NCBI GenBank assembly: GCA_018195615.1
Contig: JAGTPG010000002.1
Coordinates: 620,001 to 684,000, forward strand
Length of the DNA: 64,000 bases
From: Streptomyces tuirus
GTDB taxonomy: Bacteria; Actinomycetota; Actinomycetes; Streptomycetales; Streptomycetaceae
Direction: 5' to 3'
In this document: positions 32,288-42,441 of the stretch, piece after piece
Layout: the number at the start of each line of letters is the position of its first letter
Position numbering within the stretch: the first letter of the stretch is position 1
Notes under the pieces: model-generated
Seen by the model: the letters and a program-made list of their open reading frames with translations, nothing else
What the model was told of the DNA's origin: nothing
Databases searched by the model: none
Translations under genes and position numbers: made by a program

Positions 32288-33132
32288 TCAGTCCTTGACG
32301 GCACCGGCCGTCACGCCCGCGGCGACGTAACGCTGGGCGAGGACGAGGATCACCGTGGCGGGCAGGGAGGCCACGACGGCGGTGGCCATGATGGCGTTCC
32401 ACTCCTGGTTGTTGTTGCCGATGTAGTGGTAGATGCCGAGGGTGATCGGCTCGTGGGCGCCGCCGTTGGCCAGCGTGCTGGCGAAGACGAAGTCGGACCA
32501 GGACCACAGGAAGGCGAACAGCGACACCGTGACGACGGCGTTGCGGCTCATGGGCAGCACGACCGACCGGAAGGTGCGCAGGGGCCCGGCTCCGTCCATC
32601 TGCGCGGCCTGCAGCAGTTCACCGGGGATGCCGGACATGAACGCGGTGAAGATCAGGACCGCGAAGGGGACGGCCAGGGTCGAGTCGGCGACGATGAGGC
32701 CGGGAACGGACTGGAGCAGGCCCAGTTGGAGGTAGATGGCGTAGAAGCCCATCGCCATGATGATGCCGGGGACCATCTGGGCGACCAGGAGCAGGAAGCT
32801 CAGCAGGCCACCGCCGCGTGGGCGGAGTTTCGCCAGTGCGTAGCCGGCGGGCGCGGCCAGCGCCACGGTCAAGGCGACCGTGCCCAGACCGATGACCAAA
32901 CTGGTGCCGAGGTAGGGCAACTGCTGGTCGAGGACGGCGCGGTAGCCCTCGAACGTGCCGTGGACGGGGAACAGGTCCGGCGGACTCTTGCGCATGTCCT
33001 GGTCGCGGGTGAAGGACACGTTGAGCATCCAGTAGACCGGGAAGAGCATGAGCGCGGTGAGGAGGACGCCGGTGGTCGTCTTCCCCACGTACGGTTGCGG
33101 CGCCTCAGGGTGTTCACGGCGGTCCGGGTCAC
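32288..33132 (-). CDS. Sugar ABC permease, MalG type (one frameshift)
   Basis: An inner-membrane permease of about 281 residues with six helices and the binding-protein-dependent transport loop LLQAAQMDGAGPLRTFRSVVLPM. The GTG start (MTRTAVNTLRRRNRTW) overlaps the MalF-type gene's stop. The rest (GKTTTGVLLTALMLFPVYW) is in another frame and joins if the GGGG run near 33085 has one more G. It pairs with the next permease to carry an oligosaccharide. The ATPase is not encoded here, as is usual for Streptomyces, where MsiK serves many such systems. Confidence 0.85.
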
Positions 33133-34113
33133 GACAGTGCCTGCTTTCGCTGAACCCTCAGGTACACCAGGCCGAACACCAGGGCCGCGACGACGAGCAG
33201 GTTGCCGACGGCCGCGCCGGGCCGAAGGCGGGGAGCAGGTTGCCGAAGCCGAGCCGGTAGGACCAGGTGGCGAAGGTGGTGGAGGAGTCCGCCGGGCCGC
33301 CCTTGGTCATGATCCAGATGATGTCGAAGACCTTGAGCGTGTACACCAGGCCCAGCAGGAGGGTGATGGCGGAGACCGGGCGGAGCAGCGGGAAGGTGAT
33401 GCTCCAGAAGCGCCGCCAGGCGCTCGCGCCGTCGAGGGCCGCCGCCTCGTACAGGCTCACGGGGATGGACTGCAGACCGCTGTAGAGCACGACGAGGTTG
33501 AACGGCACGCCGATCCAGATGTTCGCGATGATGACGGACGTCAGCGACCACTCCGGTGACGTCAGCCAGTTCACCGGGCCGATGCCGACGGCACTGAGCA
33601 GGGCGTTGACGATGCCCGAGTCGCTGTTGAGCATCCACGACCAGGTCGAGGCCGACACGATCAGCGGCAGCAGCCACGGCACGAGGAACAGGGCCCGGAG
33701 CGTCGCGGAGAGCCGGAAGTGCTGGTTGAAGAAGACCGCGAGGGCCAGGCCGATGGCGTACTGGAAGAGCAGGCACACGGCGGTGAACACCACTGTGTGG
33801 GTGAGGGCCGGGGCGAAGGTCGGGTCGTCGAAGACCTTCCGGTAGTTCTCCAGTCCGGTGAACGGCGCGTCGCCCTGGACGAAGGAGCGGACCGTGTAGT
33901 CGCGCAGGCTCAGGTCGAGGTTGCGGTAGAGCGGATAGGCGTAGAAGAGGGCGAGGTAGAGGGTCACCGGGGCGAGGAAGGCCCAGGCGGCCCACTGCCG
34001 GGAGGTGGGACGGCGGCGCCGGCGGGCAGCGCGGACCGGGGCGGGGCGACGGTGGCCGCCCCGTTCCGGTCGCGCACCGGCTGCCGGTCCGGCAGGTGTG
34101 TCGTGCGGTTCAT
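33129..34113 (-). CDS. Sugar ABC permease, MalF type (two frameshifts)
   Basis: A permease of about 328 residues: cytoplasmic Pro/Arg-rich N-terminus (MNRTTHLPDRQPVRDRNG), six helices from WAAWAFLAPVTLYLALFYAYP, and the loop SLYEAAALDGASAWRRFWSITFPL. The ATG at 34113 is out of frame with the body until one C is added near 34018. Another G near 33222 joins LPAFGP to GAAVGNLLVV. The repaired length is an exact codon multiple. It lies 30 bases after the binding-protein gene. Confidence 0.85.
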
Positions 34114-34143
34114 CAAGGAGCCCGAATGCGGTTGCCCGACGGA

Positions 34144-35384
34144 TTACTTGACGGCGTTCTGCGCTGCGGCGAGCGCGTCCTGCGGCGACTGAGACCCGCT
34201 GAGGGCGGACTGCACCGCCTTCCACATCTGCTCCGAGATCTTCGGGTACTTGGTGCCGAGGTCGTCGCTGGTGCGTCCCTTGGCGGCCTTGACCGCCTCG
34301 ACCCAGGGCTTCAGCTCGGCGTTGGCCGCCACCTGCTTGTCCTGGACCTCGCTGGTGGGGCCACGTAGGAGAGGGTGGTGTCGGTGTCGTACAGGTTCTG
34401 CGTGCTGGTCAGGCAGGAGACCAGCTTCCGCGTCGTGGCGTAGCGTGCGGTGTCGCCCTGGACGGGGACGGTGACGAACTCACCGCCGGTCGGGGCCGCG
34501 GCGTTGCCCCCGTCGGCACCGGGGATGGGCAGGACGCCGTAGTCGAAGCCGGCCTTCTCGGCGTTGGCGAGCTGCCAGGTGCCGTTCTCGGCGAACGCGT
34601 AGTCGCCGCTCGCGAACTCCTGCCAGCTGGTGGTCTGCGTGTTGTTGATGACCGAGTTGGGCGCGTAGCCCTTCTTCAGCCAGTCGCTCCACAGGGACAG
34701 GGCCGAGACGCCCTGGGCGGAGTCGAGTTCGGTGAGCTTCGCGCCCGAGCCCCAGAACCAGGGCAGGAACTGGAAGCTGCCCTCCTCGGTGCCGATCGCG
34801 GAGAAGGTGATGCCCTTCTTGCCGGCCTTCTTCACCTTGTCCAGCGCTGCCGTCAGCGACGTCCAGTCCTTGATCGAGGCGACGTCGACACCGGCCTTCT
34901 TCAGGACGTCCTTGTTGTAGTAGAGGGCGAGGGTGTTGGCGCCGATGGGGGTGCCGTAGGTCTTGCCGCCCGCCTGTCCGGCCGCGAGCAGGTTCGGGTC
35001 CACCTTCGAGGTGTCCACCTTGTTCTCGTCGGTCGTGGTGAGCACCCCCGCCTCGGCGAGCGTCGACACCACCGGGTTGTCGAGGATGAGGACGTCCGGG
35101 GCGTTGTCCTGCTGAGCGGCCAGCAGCGCCTTGTTCGTCAGGTCGCTGGTGTCGAAGGCCGTCCGCTTGATCTTCACCCCGGCCTTGCTGCCGCAGCCGT
35201 CCAGCAGCTTCGCCCAGTCCGAGTCCTTCGCGAACTGCGGGTACGGGTCCCAGATGGTGTACGTGCCGCCGTCCGCCGGCTTCGCGGACGTGTTGCCCTC
35301 GCCGGAGGAGCACGCGGTGGCGGTGGTAAGGGCGACGACGGTCACGGCCGCAGCGGCGAGACGGCGTCTGGCGGATCGGTTCAT
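34144..35384 (-). CDS. Extracellular sugar-binding lipoprotein (one frameshift)
   Basis: A family 1 solute-binding protein of about 413 residues. The lipoprotein signal is visible: MNRSARRRLAAAAVTVVAL and a TACSS lipobox. The body has YTIWDPYPQF, DVLILDNPVVSTLAEAG, TYGTPIGANTLALYYNKDVL and FASGDYAFAENGTWQ. The last about 75 residues are in another frame. One C added to the run near 34362 restores YVAPTSEVQDKQ and an exact codon length. It is the first gene of the importer operon and binds an unidentified oligosaccharide. Confidence 0.88.
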
Positions 35385-35547
35385 GGGGCATTCCTCTGGG
35401 TTTCAGGCATGGGCATGCCAGCGTCGGGTGTGGCTGGGCCGGACGAACGGCGCCGCGCGATTGTGGGGCAGCCGGTCGGACGGTGACGGGGCAGGAGACG
35501 AGAACGAGGGCAGGGCCCCCGGGTGGACGGATGCGAAAGGCGACCAG

Positions 35548-36606
35548 TCAGGCGGTCGAGTCGGATTCCGCCGGCCTGTGCGTATCCGCGGGCCGGCCGG
35601 CACCGGCGGGCCCGGTGCTGGCGCGCAGTGAGATCGGCGGGGCGAGCAGGTGGTGGCGTGGCGGCACGTCGGGGTGGTCGAGCCGCTCGACGAGCAGTTC
35701 CACGGCGAGGCGGCCCATCTGTGCCGCCGGTACATCGGCCGCCGTGAGCTGCGGGGTCACCGTCTCGGCCCAGCGCGAGGCCACGACGCCGGTTACGGAG
35801 AAGTCGCGCGGCACATGGCGGCCCGCATGGGCCAGGCCCCGGTAGAGGCCTCCGAGCGCGGCCTCGTTCAGTGTGACGAGGGCCGTGGTGGCGGGGTCGT
35901 CGTGCAGGATCCGCTCCACGCAGGCCTGGCCCGAGGGTGCGTCGTCCTCGCAGGTGTACGTGCGGACGGTGAGTCCGCGCTCAGCGGCGGCCTTGGTGAA
36001 GCCGTCGAGCCCTCGGTGCGCGGACTCGTACCCGGCGCGCAGGAGCCGCTCGGGCCGGTTGACGAAGGCGATCCTGCGGTGGCCCAGGTCCGCGAGGTGG
36101 TGGACACAGGCCGCCGCCAGAGCGGTGTGGTCCAGGCCGACCCACCAGTCGCCCTCCGGCCGCGCGGTGCGGCCGATGCACACGGCGGGGAAGTCCTCGG
36201 CCAGGAGGTGGTCGACCCGGTCGTCCTGAAGCCTGATCTCCATGAGGATCGCGCCGTCGACCCGCCGCTCGCCCAGCAACCGCTGGAACGAACGGTCGCT
36301 GTCCACGCCGCTCGGCGAGAGCAGTACGTCGTAGTCGTAGGTGGCCGCGGCCTCCACCACGCTGCCGATGAAGTCGAGCTGCATCCCGGTGTAGTGGTCC
36401 CCGGCCGGCGGGAAGACCAGGCCGATGGTGCTGGTCCGGCCGTTGGCCAGCGCCCGTGCGCTCGCGTTGGGCCGGTACCCCAGGTCGTCGATGACCCGCT
36501 GGATCTTCTCGCGGGTGTCGTCCGACACGGGGCGCTTACCGCTCAGCGCGTACGAGACGGTGCTCCGCGAGACACCGGCCCGCTTGGCGATCTCACCGAT
36601 GTTCAC
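35548..36606 (-). CDS. LacI family repressor of the sugar locus
   Basis: A 352-residue LacI/GalR regulator. The N-terminal helix-turn-helix reads NIGEIAKRAGVSRSTVSYALSG, with hinge residues YRPNASARALANGRT, then a periplasmic-binding-protein-like effector domain. I choose GTG 36606 because GGAG lies just upstream and the HTH begins at residue 2, as usual. An in-frame upstream extension to 36828 is not conserved-looking. The palindromes at 36641, 36889 and 36974, upstream of this gene and of the secreted glycosidase, are the likely targets. The repressor would thus control itself and the hydrolase. Confidence 0.9.
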   Translation of the reverse strand: MNIGEIAKRAGVSRSTVSYALSGKRPVSDDTREKIQRVIDDLGYRPNASARALANGRTSTIGLVFPPAGDHYTGMQLDFIGSVVEAAATYDYDVLLSPSGVDSDRSFQRLLGERRVDGAILMEIRLQDDRVDHLLAEDFPAVCIGRTARPEGDWWVGLDHTALAAACVHHLADLGHRRIAFVNRPERLLRAGYESAHRGLDGFTKAAAERGLTVRTYTCEDDAPSGQACVERILHDDPATTALVTLNEAALGGLYRGLAHAGRHVPRDFSVTGVVASRWAETVTPQLTAADVPAAQMGRLAVELLVERLDHPDVPPRHHLLAPPISLRASTGPAGAGRPADTHRPAESDSTA

Positions 36607-36640
36607 GGGGACTCCTTCACATGCCTGGTCCGGCGCCGTC

Positions 36641-36650
36641 GAACCGGTTC
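36641..36650. promoter_or_regulatory. LacI-type operator 1 (GAACCGGTTC)
   Basis: A perfect 10-base palindrome, GAACCGGTTC, flanked as TC...G. It lies 35 bases upstream of the lacI-type gene start, suited to autoregulation. The same core recurs twice upstream of the secreted glycosidase. Confidence 0.75.
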
Positions 36651-36888
36651 GCGTGAAGGGAAGGTAGGAGCTGACCGCACGGGTGTCAATGCCTTGCGCG
36701 CACTTCCCGGAACACATCGGAAACCGGTAGGCGCGGACCGCGACCATCTCCCACTCTGCGTGTCCATCGCGTTCACCAGGAGGTTCCACCTCTTCTCCGC
36801 CTGTCGCGCACCAGGGATCCGTCCGCACCGGTAGAGCAAATCGTGCCGGGAGTATTGCTGGCTCGGTTCGCCGGTGCTAATTTCCGGC

Positions 36889-36898
36889 GAACCGGTTC
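36889..36898. promoter_or_regulatory. LacI-type operator 2 (GAACCGGTTC)
   Basis: Identical 10-base core, here in the context GCGAACCGGTTCGACG. It lies 85 bases before the third copy and about 150 bases upstream of the secreted glycosidase start. Confidence 0.75.
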
Positions 36899-36973
36899 GA
36901 CGAATCGCCGTAACACCAGCCGCCTTCCAGCACCTCCCCTGTGACCGCGAGCCAGGTGAACTCCCCTTGCGTC

Positions 36974-36983
36974 GAACCGGTTC
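36974..36983. promoter_or_regulatory. LacI-type operator 3 (GAACCGGTTC)
   Basis: Third identical core, in the context GCGTCGAACCGGTTCGATC, 63 bases upstream of the secreted glycosidase GTG. The rest of the 36607-37046 intergenic region shows no gene. Confidence 0.75.
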
Positions 36984-37046
36984 GATCTACGGGTCTCGAC
37001 GGCCCCGCCCCCTCTTTGTGCCCTCACGGACGACACGGAGACTTCA

Positions 37047-39737
37047 GTGCGACGCAGGAGAAGAAGAACAACAGGAGCAGGCGCCGCGGCGGTGGCCGTG
37101 GTGTTCCTCGCCACCATGCTGGCCACCACCACCGGCACGGCCGGCGCCGCCGAGCCGGAACGGCTCGTCGTGGACCTCGGCACCGACACCGGCCCCTTCC
37201 ACGGCGGCGCCTCCGGCTCGCTGTACGGCATCTACGGCGACGGGGTGCCCAGCCGCAACCTCCTGGAAGGCATGCACGTCCGCACGGTCTCGACGAAGGC
37301 ACAGGACGGGCCTCAGCACCCGGGCGCGGACGCCCTGGAGGTCCTGCCGCCGTTCGTGGACTCGGGCGGCAAGGACGTCTACATCTACATGACCGACATC
37401 TACCGCGGCTTCCCGTACCAGTGGCCGGGCGCGGACGGTCCGGCACGGCTCGCCGACTTCAAGGAGAAGATCAGGAAGCAGGTCCAACAGGTCCTGACCA
37501 TGGGCGAGTACAAGGACCACGTCGTCTACGTGCCCTTCAACGAGCCCGAAGGGAACATGTTCGGCACCGGCGAGTGGAGCTACAACAAGGTCTCCTGGCT
37601 GAACGACCCGCAGCACTACTTCGCGGCCTGGAAGGAGGTCTACCACCTCATCAAGGGCCTCGACCCGGACGCCCGCATCGCCGGCCCCAACACCAGCGTG
37701 CTCTATGACCAGATCAAGGGCTTCCTGCAGTACGCCAAGGCCAACGACGTGGTGCCGGACGTGATGGCCTGGCACGAGCTGTCGTCACCCGCCGCGGTCC
37801 GCACGAGCGTCGCCAAGTACCGGCAGATGGAGAAAGAGGTCGGCATCGACCCGCTGCCCATCAACGTCAACGAGTACGGGCACAACTACCACCTGTCCGT
37901 GCCCGGCCAGGTCATCCAGTGGGTGTCCGCCATCGAGGAGTCCAAGATCGACGCCGACCTGGCGTACTGGAACATCGACGGCAACCTCAACGACTCGGCC
38001 GTGGAGGCCAACAAGGGCAACGGGCAGTGGTGGCTGTTCAACGCCTACGGGCAGATGTCCGGCCACACCGTGCGGGTGACCGCCCCGCACCCCAACCAGC
38101 AGTACACGCTCCAGGGCGTCGCCACCCTCGACGAGGACAAGAAGCAGTCCCGGGCCCTCTTCGGCGGAAAGAGCGGTGACGCCGACGTCGTCTTCGAGAA
38201 CATCGACCCGAAGCTGTTCGGGAAGACCGTGCGCGCGACGGTGCAGGAGATCCCCTGGACCGGACAGGTCGGCGACTCCGCCCAGCCGCTACGGCTCGCG
38301 GACCAGGACATCGAGGTCGGCGCGGACGGGACCGTCACCCTCCCCATGACCGGCATGAACGAGATGTCGGCGTACCAGGTCATCCTCTCCCCCGGCGGCA
38401 ACGGCGGAACACCGGCCGAACCCTCCGTCAGCTGGCGCAAGACCTACGAAGCGGAGAACGCCACCTACACCGGCCGCGGCTACTCCAAGAACGGGCCCGA
38501 GGGCTCGCCCTCACAGGTGGGGAAGTTCGCGACCTCGGGCATGTACAACGTCGGCGGCCTGCGCACCGGATCCGACGGAGTGCTCGCCTTCGACGTCGAC
38601 GTCCCGCAGGACGGCACATACGATCTCAGCGTCTTCGCCAACTCCTACAACCTGTACGACCTGGTGAAGGAGCAGGGCCCCACCAACGTTTTCCTGCGCG
38701 TCGACGGCAAGGACCCGCAGGAGCTGAGACTGCCGCTCGGCTACAAGTGGGTGGTCTGGGGCCACACCGACACCACGGTGAAGCTGACGGCCGGCAAGCA
38801 CCGCATCACGCTCGCCGCGCAGGACCCCGAGCTGGGCGTCACCAAGGGCGACGCCATCATCGACAAGATCGACCTCTCCCTGCGCGACGAGCACGTGACC
38901 GCGCCCGCGATCTACGAGGCGGAGTACGCCACCCTCTCCGGAGCGCGGCCCGACTACGCACACCCCGGCGCCTCGGGGCCCGGCGCGGTACCGCTGGCCA
39001 AGGGCGCCTCCGCGACCTTCTGGGTGTACGCGCCCTCCGACGGCGAGGCGACCGTGTCCACCGACCACCTCGGCGGCGGCCGGGCAAGCCTCTCCCTCAA
39101 CGGTGAGAAGCTCGACGTGCCCAAGGTCGGTGGCGGGAAGAAGGGCACCGACGACGTCCGGCTGTTCCTGTCCGGCGGGATCAACAAGATCACCGTCACC
39201 GGCACGTCGGGCGAACTGCTCCTCGACCGCCTGCGCGTCACACCGTCCCACGGCACCCTGGTGCCGAAGGTGTACCAGGCGGAGTCCGGCACCGTCAGTG
39301 GCGCCGCCAAGGTGACCGAGTCCTACAGCTTCGCCTCCGGCGGCAAGGCGGTCACCGACATCGGAGACGGCAAGGCCAACGCCCTCACCGTCGACGTCGT
39401 CGCCGAGCGGCCCGGACGGCACGCGCTGACGATCCGTTACTCCAACGCCGAACAGGCACCCGCCACCCACTACAACCCCGACCCCATCGCCCGCCACGCC
39501 GACCTCTCGGTCAACGGGGGGCCGGCCCGCCGCCTGCTGTTCCCGACCACCTTCCACTTCAACAACTTCTGGGACCTGACCGTCCCGGTCACCCTGAAGA
39601 AGGGCACCAACCGGCTCACCTTCACCGCGGAGGAACTGCCCGACTTCAACGGCGACACCTACAACCAGTACGACCAACGCTCCCCGTACGCACCGGTCAT
39701 CGACCGGATCGGCGTCACACCGCTCACACAGAAGTAA
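37047..39737 (+). CDS. Secreted clan GH-A glycoside hydrolase with CBM35-like domains
   Basis: An 896-residue exported enzyme. The signal peptide starts MRRRRRRTTG, with a hydrophobic core and an AGA-A-type cleavage site near residue 34. The catalytic (beta/alpha)8 domain covers about residues 40-400. Its likely acid/base is Glu166 in YVPFNEPEGN and the nucleophile is Glu276 in INVNEYGHN, the clan A arrangement. Three beta-sandwich modules follow at about 455-605, 620-740 and 745-895, each opening with the CBM35/CBM6-like YEAENA, YEAEYA or YQAES. The frame is intact. Its promoter carries two LacI operators, so it is presumably induced by the glycan whose products the neighbouring importer takes up. 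The GH family number and substrate are not readable with certainty. Confidence 0.82.
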   Translation: MRRRRRRTTGAGAAAVAVVFLATMLATTTGTAGAAEPERLVVDLGTDTGPFHGGASGSLYGIYGDGVPSRNLLEGMHVRTVSTKAQDGPQHPGADALEVLPPFVDSGGKDVYIYMTDIYRGFPYQWPGADGPARLADFKEKIRKQVQQVLTMGEYKDHVVYVPFNEPEGNMFGTGEWSYNKVSWLNDPQHYFAAWKEVYHLIKGLDPDARIAGPNTSVLYDQIKGFLQYAKANDVVPDVMAWHELSSPAAVRTSVAKYRQMEKEVGIDPLPINVNEYGHNYHLSVPGQVIQWVSAIEESKIDADLAYWNIDGNLNDSAVEANKGNGQWWLFNAYGQMSGHTVRVTAPHPNQQYTLQGVATLDEDKKQSRALFGGKSGDADVVFENIDPKLFGKTVRATVQEIPWTGQVGDSAQPLRLADQDIEVGADGTVTLPMTGMNEMSAYQVILSPGGNGGTPAEPSVSWRKTYEAENATYTGRGYSKNGPEGSPSQVGKFATSGMYNVGGLRTGSDGVLAFDVDVPQDGTYDLSVFANSYNLYDLVKEQGPTNVFLRVDGKDPQELRLPLGYKWVVWGHTDTTVKLTAGKHRITLAAQDPELGVTKGDAIIDKIDLSLRDEHVTAPAIYEAEYATLSGARPDYAHPGASGPGAVPLAKGASATFWVYAPSDGEATVSTDHLGGGRASLSLNGEKLDVPKVGGGKKGTDDVRLFLSGGINKITVTGTSGELLLDRLRVTPSHGTLVPKVYQAESGTVSGAAKVTESYSFASGGKAVTDIGDGKANALTVDVVAERPGRHALTIRYSNAEQAPATHYNPDPIARHADLSVNGGPARRLLFPTTFHFNNFWDLTVPVTLKKGTNRLTFTAEELPDFNGDTYNQYDQRSPYAPVIDRIGVTPLTQK

Positions 39738-39749
39738 CCCGCGGACAGC

Positions 39750-39782
39750 CCGGGACGGCCGGTGGATCACCGGGCGTCCCGG
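39750..39782 (+). terminator. Strong hairpin after the secreted glycosidase
   Basis: The arms 39750-39764 (CCGGGACGGCCGGTG) and 39768-39782 (CACCGGGCGTCCCGG) pair over 15 bases with a single mismatch, and a three-base GAT loop. It begins 12 bases after the stop codon. No T-tract follows, as is common for Streptomyces terminators. Confidence 0.7.
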
Positions 39783-39946
39783 TGTGTGTTCCGGGCACCG
39801 TGGGCCTACGCCTCCCGCGCATCCTACGGAGCTCCGCCGTGGCAACTGGACGCCTGGGTGTCCACCCCCCTCGCCGACATCGTCCGCGCCGCGAGGCGCT
39901 GCACCACACCGCCGTCGGCACCGCCGCGGCCTGCCGGTCCCACCGG

Positions 39947-40201
39947 TCAAGGGGTCGCCGTGGTCGGACGAGCCTTCTTGGCCGTCTGGCGTGGCACTTC
40001 CGATCCCTCCTTGAGGTCGGCGGCGAACACCTCGGCGGTGGCTTCGGCGGCGATGTCGCTCAGGTCCTCGTTGATTTCGTGGGCCACACGCTTGGCGTCC
40101 AGCGCCAGCTTTACGGAGGACTTCACAGTCCCGCGGACGATCTTTTTGATGAGGGGCGCGGAAGCAGCCCCGATCAAGAAGACGGGAATCACAGGAAGCA
40201 T
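39947..40201 (-). CDS. Small DUF5132-like protein
   Basis: An 84-residue protein with one N-terminal hydrophobic segment (MLPVIPVFLIGAASAPLIKKIV) and an amphipathic helix with many Lys, Glu and Ala (ALDAKRVAHEINEDLSDIAAEATAEVFA). This resembles the DUF5132 proteins of actinomycetes, which have no known function. It may sit at the membrane with a coiled cytoplasmic tail. It stands alone. Confidence 0.55.
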   Translation of the reverse strand: MLPVIPVFLIGAASAPLIKKIVRGTVKSSVKLALDAKRVAHEINEDLSDIAAEATAEVFAADLKEGSEVPRQTAKKARPTTATP

Positions 40202-40428
40202 CGCCAGTACAGCCCTTCTCGCACCGTGCCGACATTTTGCGTCAGCATCCTCGAAAAACTGAGTCTAGTGCCCCAAAGGTCGCCATCGCCAGAATAACCC
40301 CAGATGGTTCACCCTTTCGAGTAGACCGGTCACACCCCTTGAACTTCCCTGCCTTTATGGTGTCCTAGCATGACCACGGTGCGCCGAGGCGCCCTGTCTT
40401 CCAGTTTATTTTTGAGGCGGGAGTTCAC

Positions 40429-40641
40429 ATGGATAAATCCGCGACGGGCGGGCCGGATGGGGAACTGGAAGCCGCAGCGGAGGAAATTATTTACTCCGCC
40501 GAAGTGCGCCATTCACAGGGAAAGTGCACCCTCACCATCAATTACCATCTACAGGGAAAAGTAGAGGTCTACGTGGTGCCCAAAAAGGCGGTGCAAAAAC
40601 TCCCGTTCTATCTTTCGATGCTCAGGAGCAAACTCGATTGA
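40429..40641 (+). CDS. Small protein of unknown function, 70 residues, AT-richer than its surroundings
   Basis: I do not recognise this protein. ATG 40429 is preceded by TTGAGGCGGGAG. The sequence begins MDKSATGGPDGELEAAAEEI and has a polar N-terminal part and a beta-like C-terminal part (CTLTINYHLQGKVEVYVVPK). Codon use is notably richer in A and T than its neighbours, as is the 230-base region before it. It converges on the flavoprotein gene, ending four bases from that stop. It could be a small regulator or a recently acquired gene. Confidence 0.5.
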   Translation: MDKSATGGPDGELEAAAEEIIYSAEVRHSQGKCTLTINYHLQGKVEVYVVPKKAVQKLPFYLSMLRSKLD

Positions 40642-40645
40642 ATCC

Positions 40646-41886
40646 TCACGGCTTTCGCTGCGCCACCAGCGGCACACCCGGCCCGGCGCCCGCCAGCAGG
40701 GACTGGGCCAGCACGCTGTAGAGCGTGTCGTTGGGGCCGTCCGCGATGCGCAGCCCGCGGATGTCCCGCAGCCGCTTCTCCATGGGGACGCAGCGGGTGT
40801 AGCCCTCACTGCCGTGCAGCTGAAGCCCGATGTCGACGGCGTGGTAGGCCATGTCCGTGGCCAGGGCCTTGGCGGCGGAGCAGGCGGCCACATCGACGTC
40901 TCCCTCCTGGTCCATCCGTTCCAGAAGGGAGAAGCACCAGGCCGTCGCGGCCTGGACCTCCGCCGCCGCGATGCCGAGCCGGGAGACGACGGAGGGCACG
41001 TTCGCCAGTGACGTCCGGCCCACGCTGCGCCGACGGGCACGGTCCATCGTCTCCTCGATCGCGGCGGTCGCGGCCCCCAGACAAACCAGAGCCATCATCA
41101 GACGCCACCCGGAGAAGTGCGTGTCGAAGATCCGGCGGCCGTCACCGGGCGCCCCCAGCAGGCAGTCCTTGCCGACCCGGACGTTGTCGAAGTGCAGATG
41201 CCCCATGCTCCACCCCCGCAGACCGAGGGGGACGGTGGTCTCGGACAGCACGCCGACGGTCTGCGTCGGCAGCCACAGCGCCGACAGCGGCACCTCACGC
41301 AGCCATGCGCCGCCGGCATGCCGCTCGGCAGCCTGCTCCGGGCCGACGACCTTGCAGAAGACGACGAACCCGGTGGCCTCTTCCACCCGGCTGACCAGGC
41401 CCTTGGTACCGGAGAGCAGCAGATGGTCGCCATGGTCGACCGCCACGGTCCGCAGGCCGCGCAGATCCGACCCGGAGTGCGGTTCGCTCGATGCCACGCC
41501 CGCCAGCTCGCCCCGGTCCACGACACGGTCGCGGACGGCCTGGACGACGAGAGGCGTGCCGTATCTGAGCGCCATGGCGCCATGGCCCGTGCTGAAGATC
41601 TCCCGCGCGTCGCAGTCCCGCCGCCCGGCCAGGAACATCGCCAGCCCCTGGGCGACCCGCTCGAGGCCCGGGGGACGAGCGGGGCCGCGTCGCGGGCGCG
41701 CGCGAGGTCGAACCCCGTCAGGCCCGCCTCCGCGGCGCGCCGCCGCAGGTCGAGCCAGGGTGGCCGGCCGGTCTCCTCCGTGGCCGGTTCGGGCAGGTGC
41801 ATGTCCAGGAAGTCGGTGACGCGGGCGGCGAAGTCCTTCAGTGCGGGATGACGGGAAAGCGCGGCGCGGGATTCTGAGAGAAACAC
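40646..41886 (-). CDS. Acyl-CoA-dehydrogenase-like flavoprotein lacking the usual catalytic Glu (one frameshift)
   Basis: A protein of about 413 residues with the acyl-CoA dehydrogenase fold: N-terminal helices ([20 protein letters not shown]), middle FAD-contacting segment ([13 protein letters not shown]) and C-terminal bundle ([38 protein letters not shown]). At the position of the family's YEG(T/S) catalytic glutamate it reads ADGPNDT, so ordinary alpha,beta-dehydrogenation is doubtful. A hydroxylase, oxidase or structural role is possible. The frame breaks near 41673 and one extra C repairs it to an exact codon length. It is the last gene of the second NRPS operon, 36 bases after mbtH, and may tailor the peptide or its building block. 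Confidence 0.75.
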
Positions 41887-41922
41887 GTGCGGTGTCCTGA
41901 CGGCTCGAAGGAATGAACGGGT

Positions 41923-42188
41923 TCACCGAGGCGGGGTCCGCGAGCGACTCGCCGGCCGATCGGCCTCACCCCCGGCGTCCATGGCCTCGGCGAGGCTGCG
42001 CGGCCGCATATCGGTCCACGCCTTCTCGATGTGGTCGAGGCAGGCCTGCCGGGTGTCCTCGGGTGGGCGACGGTCCAGCCGTCGGGCACCTCGGCGAAGG
42101 CCGGCCACAGCGAGTGCTGGCCCTCGTCGTTGACGAGCACGAGGAAGCGGGCCTCCTCGTCGTCGAAGGGATTGGTCGCGTGCGTCAT
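41923..42188 (-). CDS. MbtH-like protein (one frameshift)
   Basis: A protein of about 88 residues with the MbtH family pattern [33 protein letters not shown], then [21 protein letters not shown]. These proteins bind NRPS adenylation domains and are needed for their activity or folding. One missing C near 42062 (CACCCGAGG) separates the halves, and the repaired length is 89 codons exactly. It lies between the exporter and the flavoprotein gene in the second NRPS operon. Confidence 0.88.
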
Positions 42189-42441
42189 GTCAGCTCTCCG
42201 TTCCGGCCCCGGAGCGCGGCCCGAGGCTCGACTCGTGCGTGAAGGGGGGTGCTCGGGCTGTGAGTGCCGGACGGCATGGTGGAGGCATATCGAATGTCCG
42301 GCCACCCTTCCGGGTGAACCGAGGAGGTGACGATACGTCCGGCCCGCGTACCGCAAGGCCGGATCAAGATATCATCATGCCAGGTCAGAGGCGGTTTTCG
42401 GAGTCTTGCAACGGTTGCCACCCGAACGAATGACGAACGTT

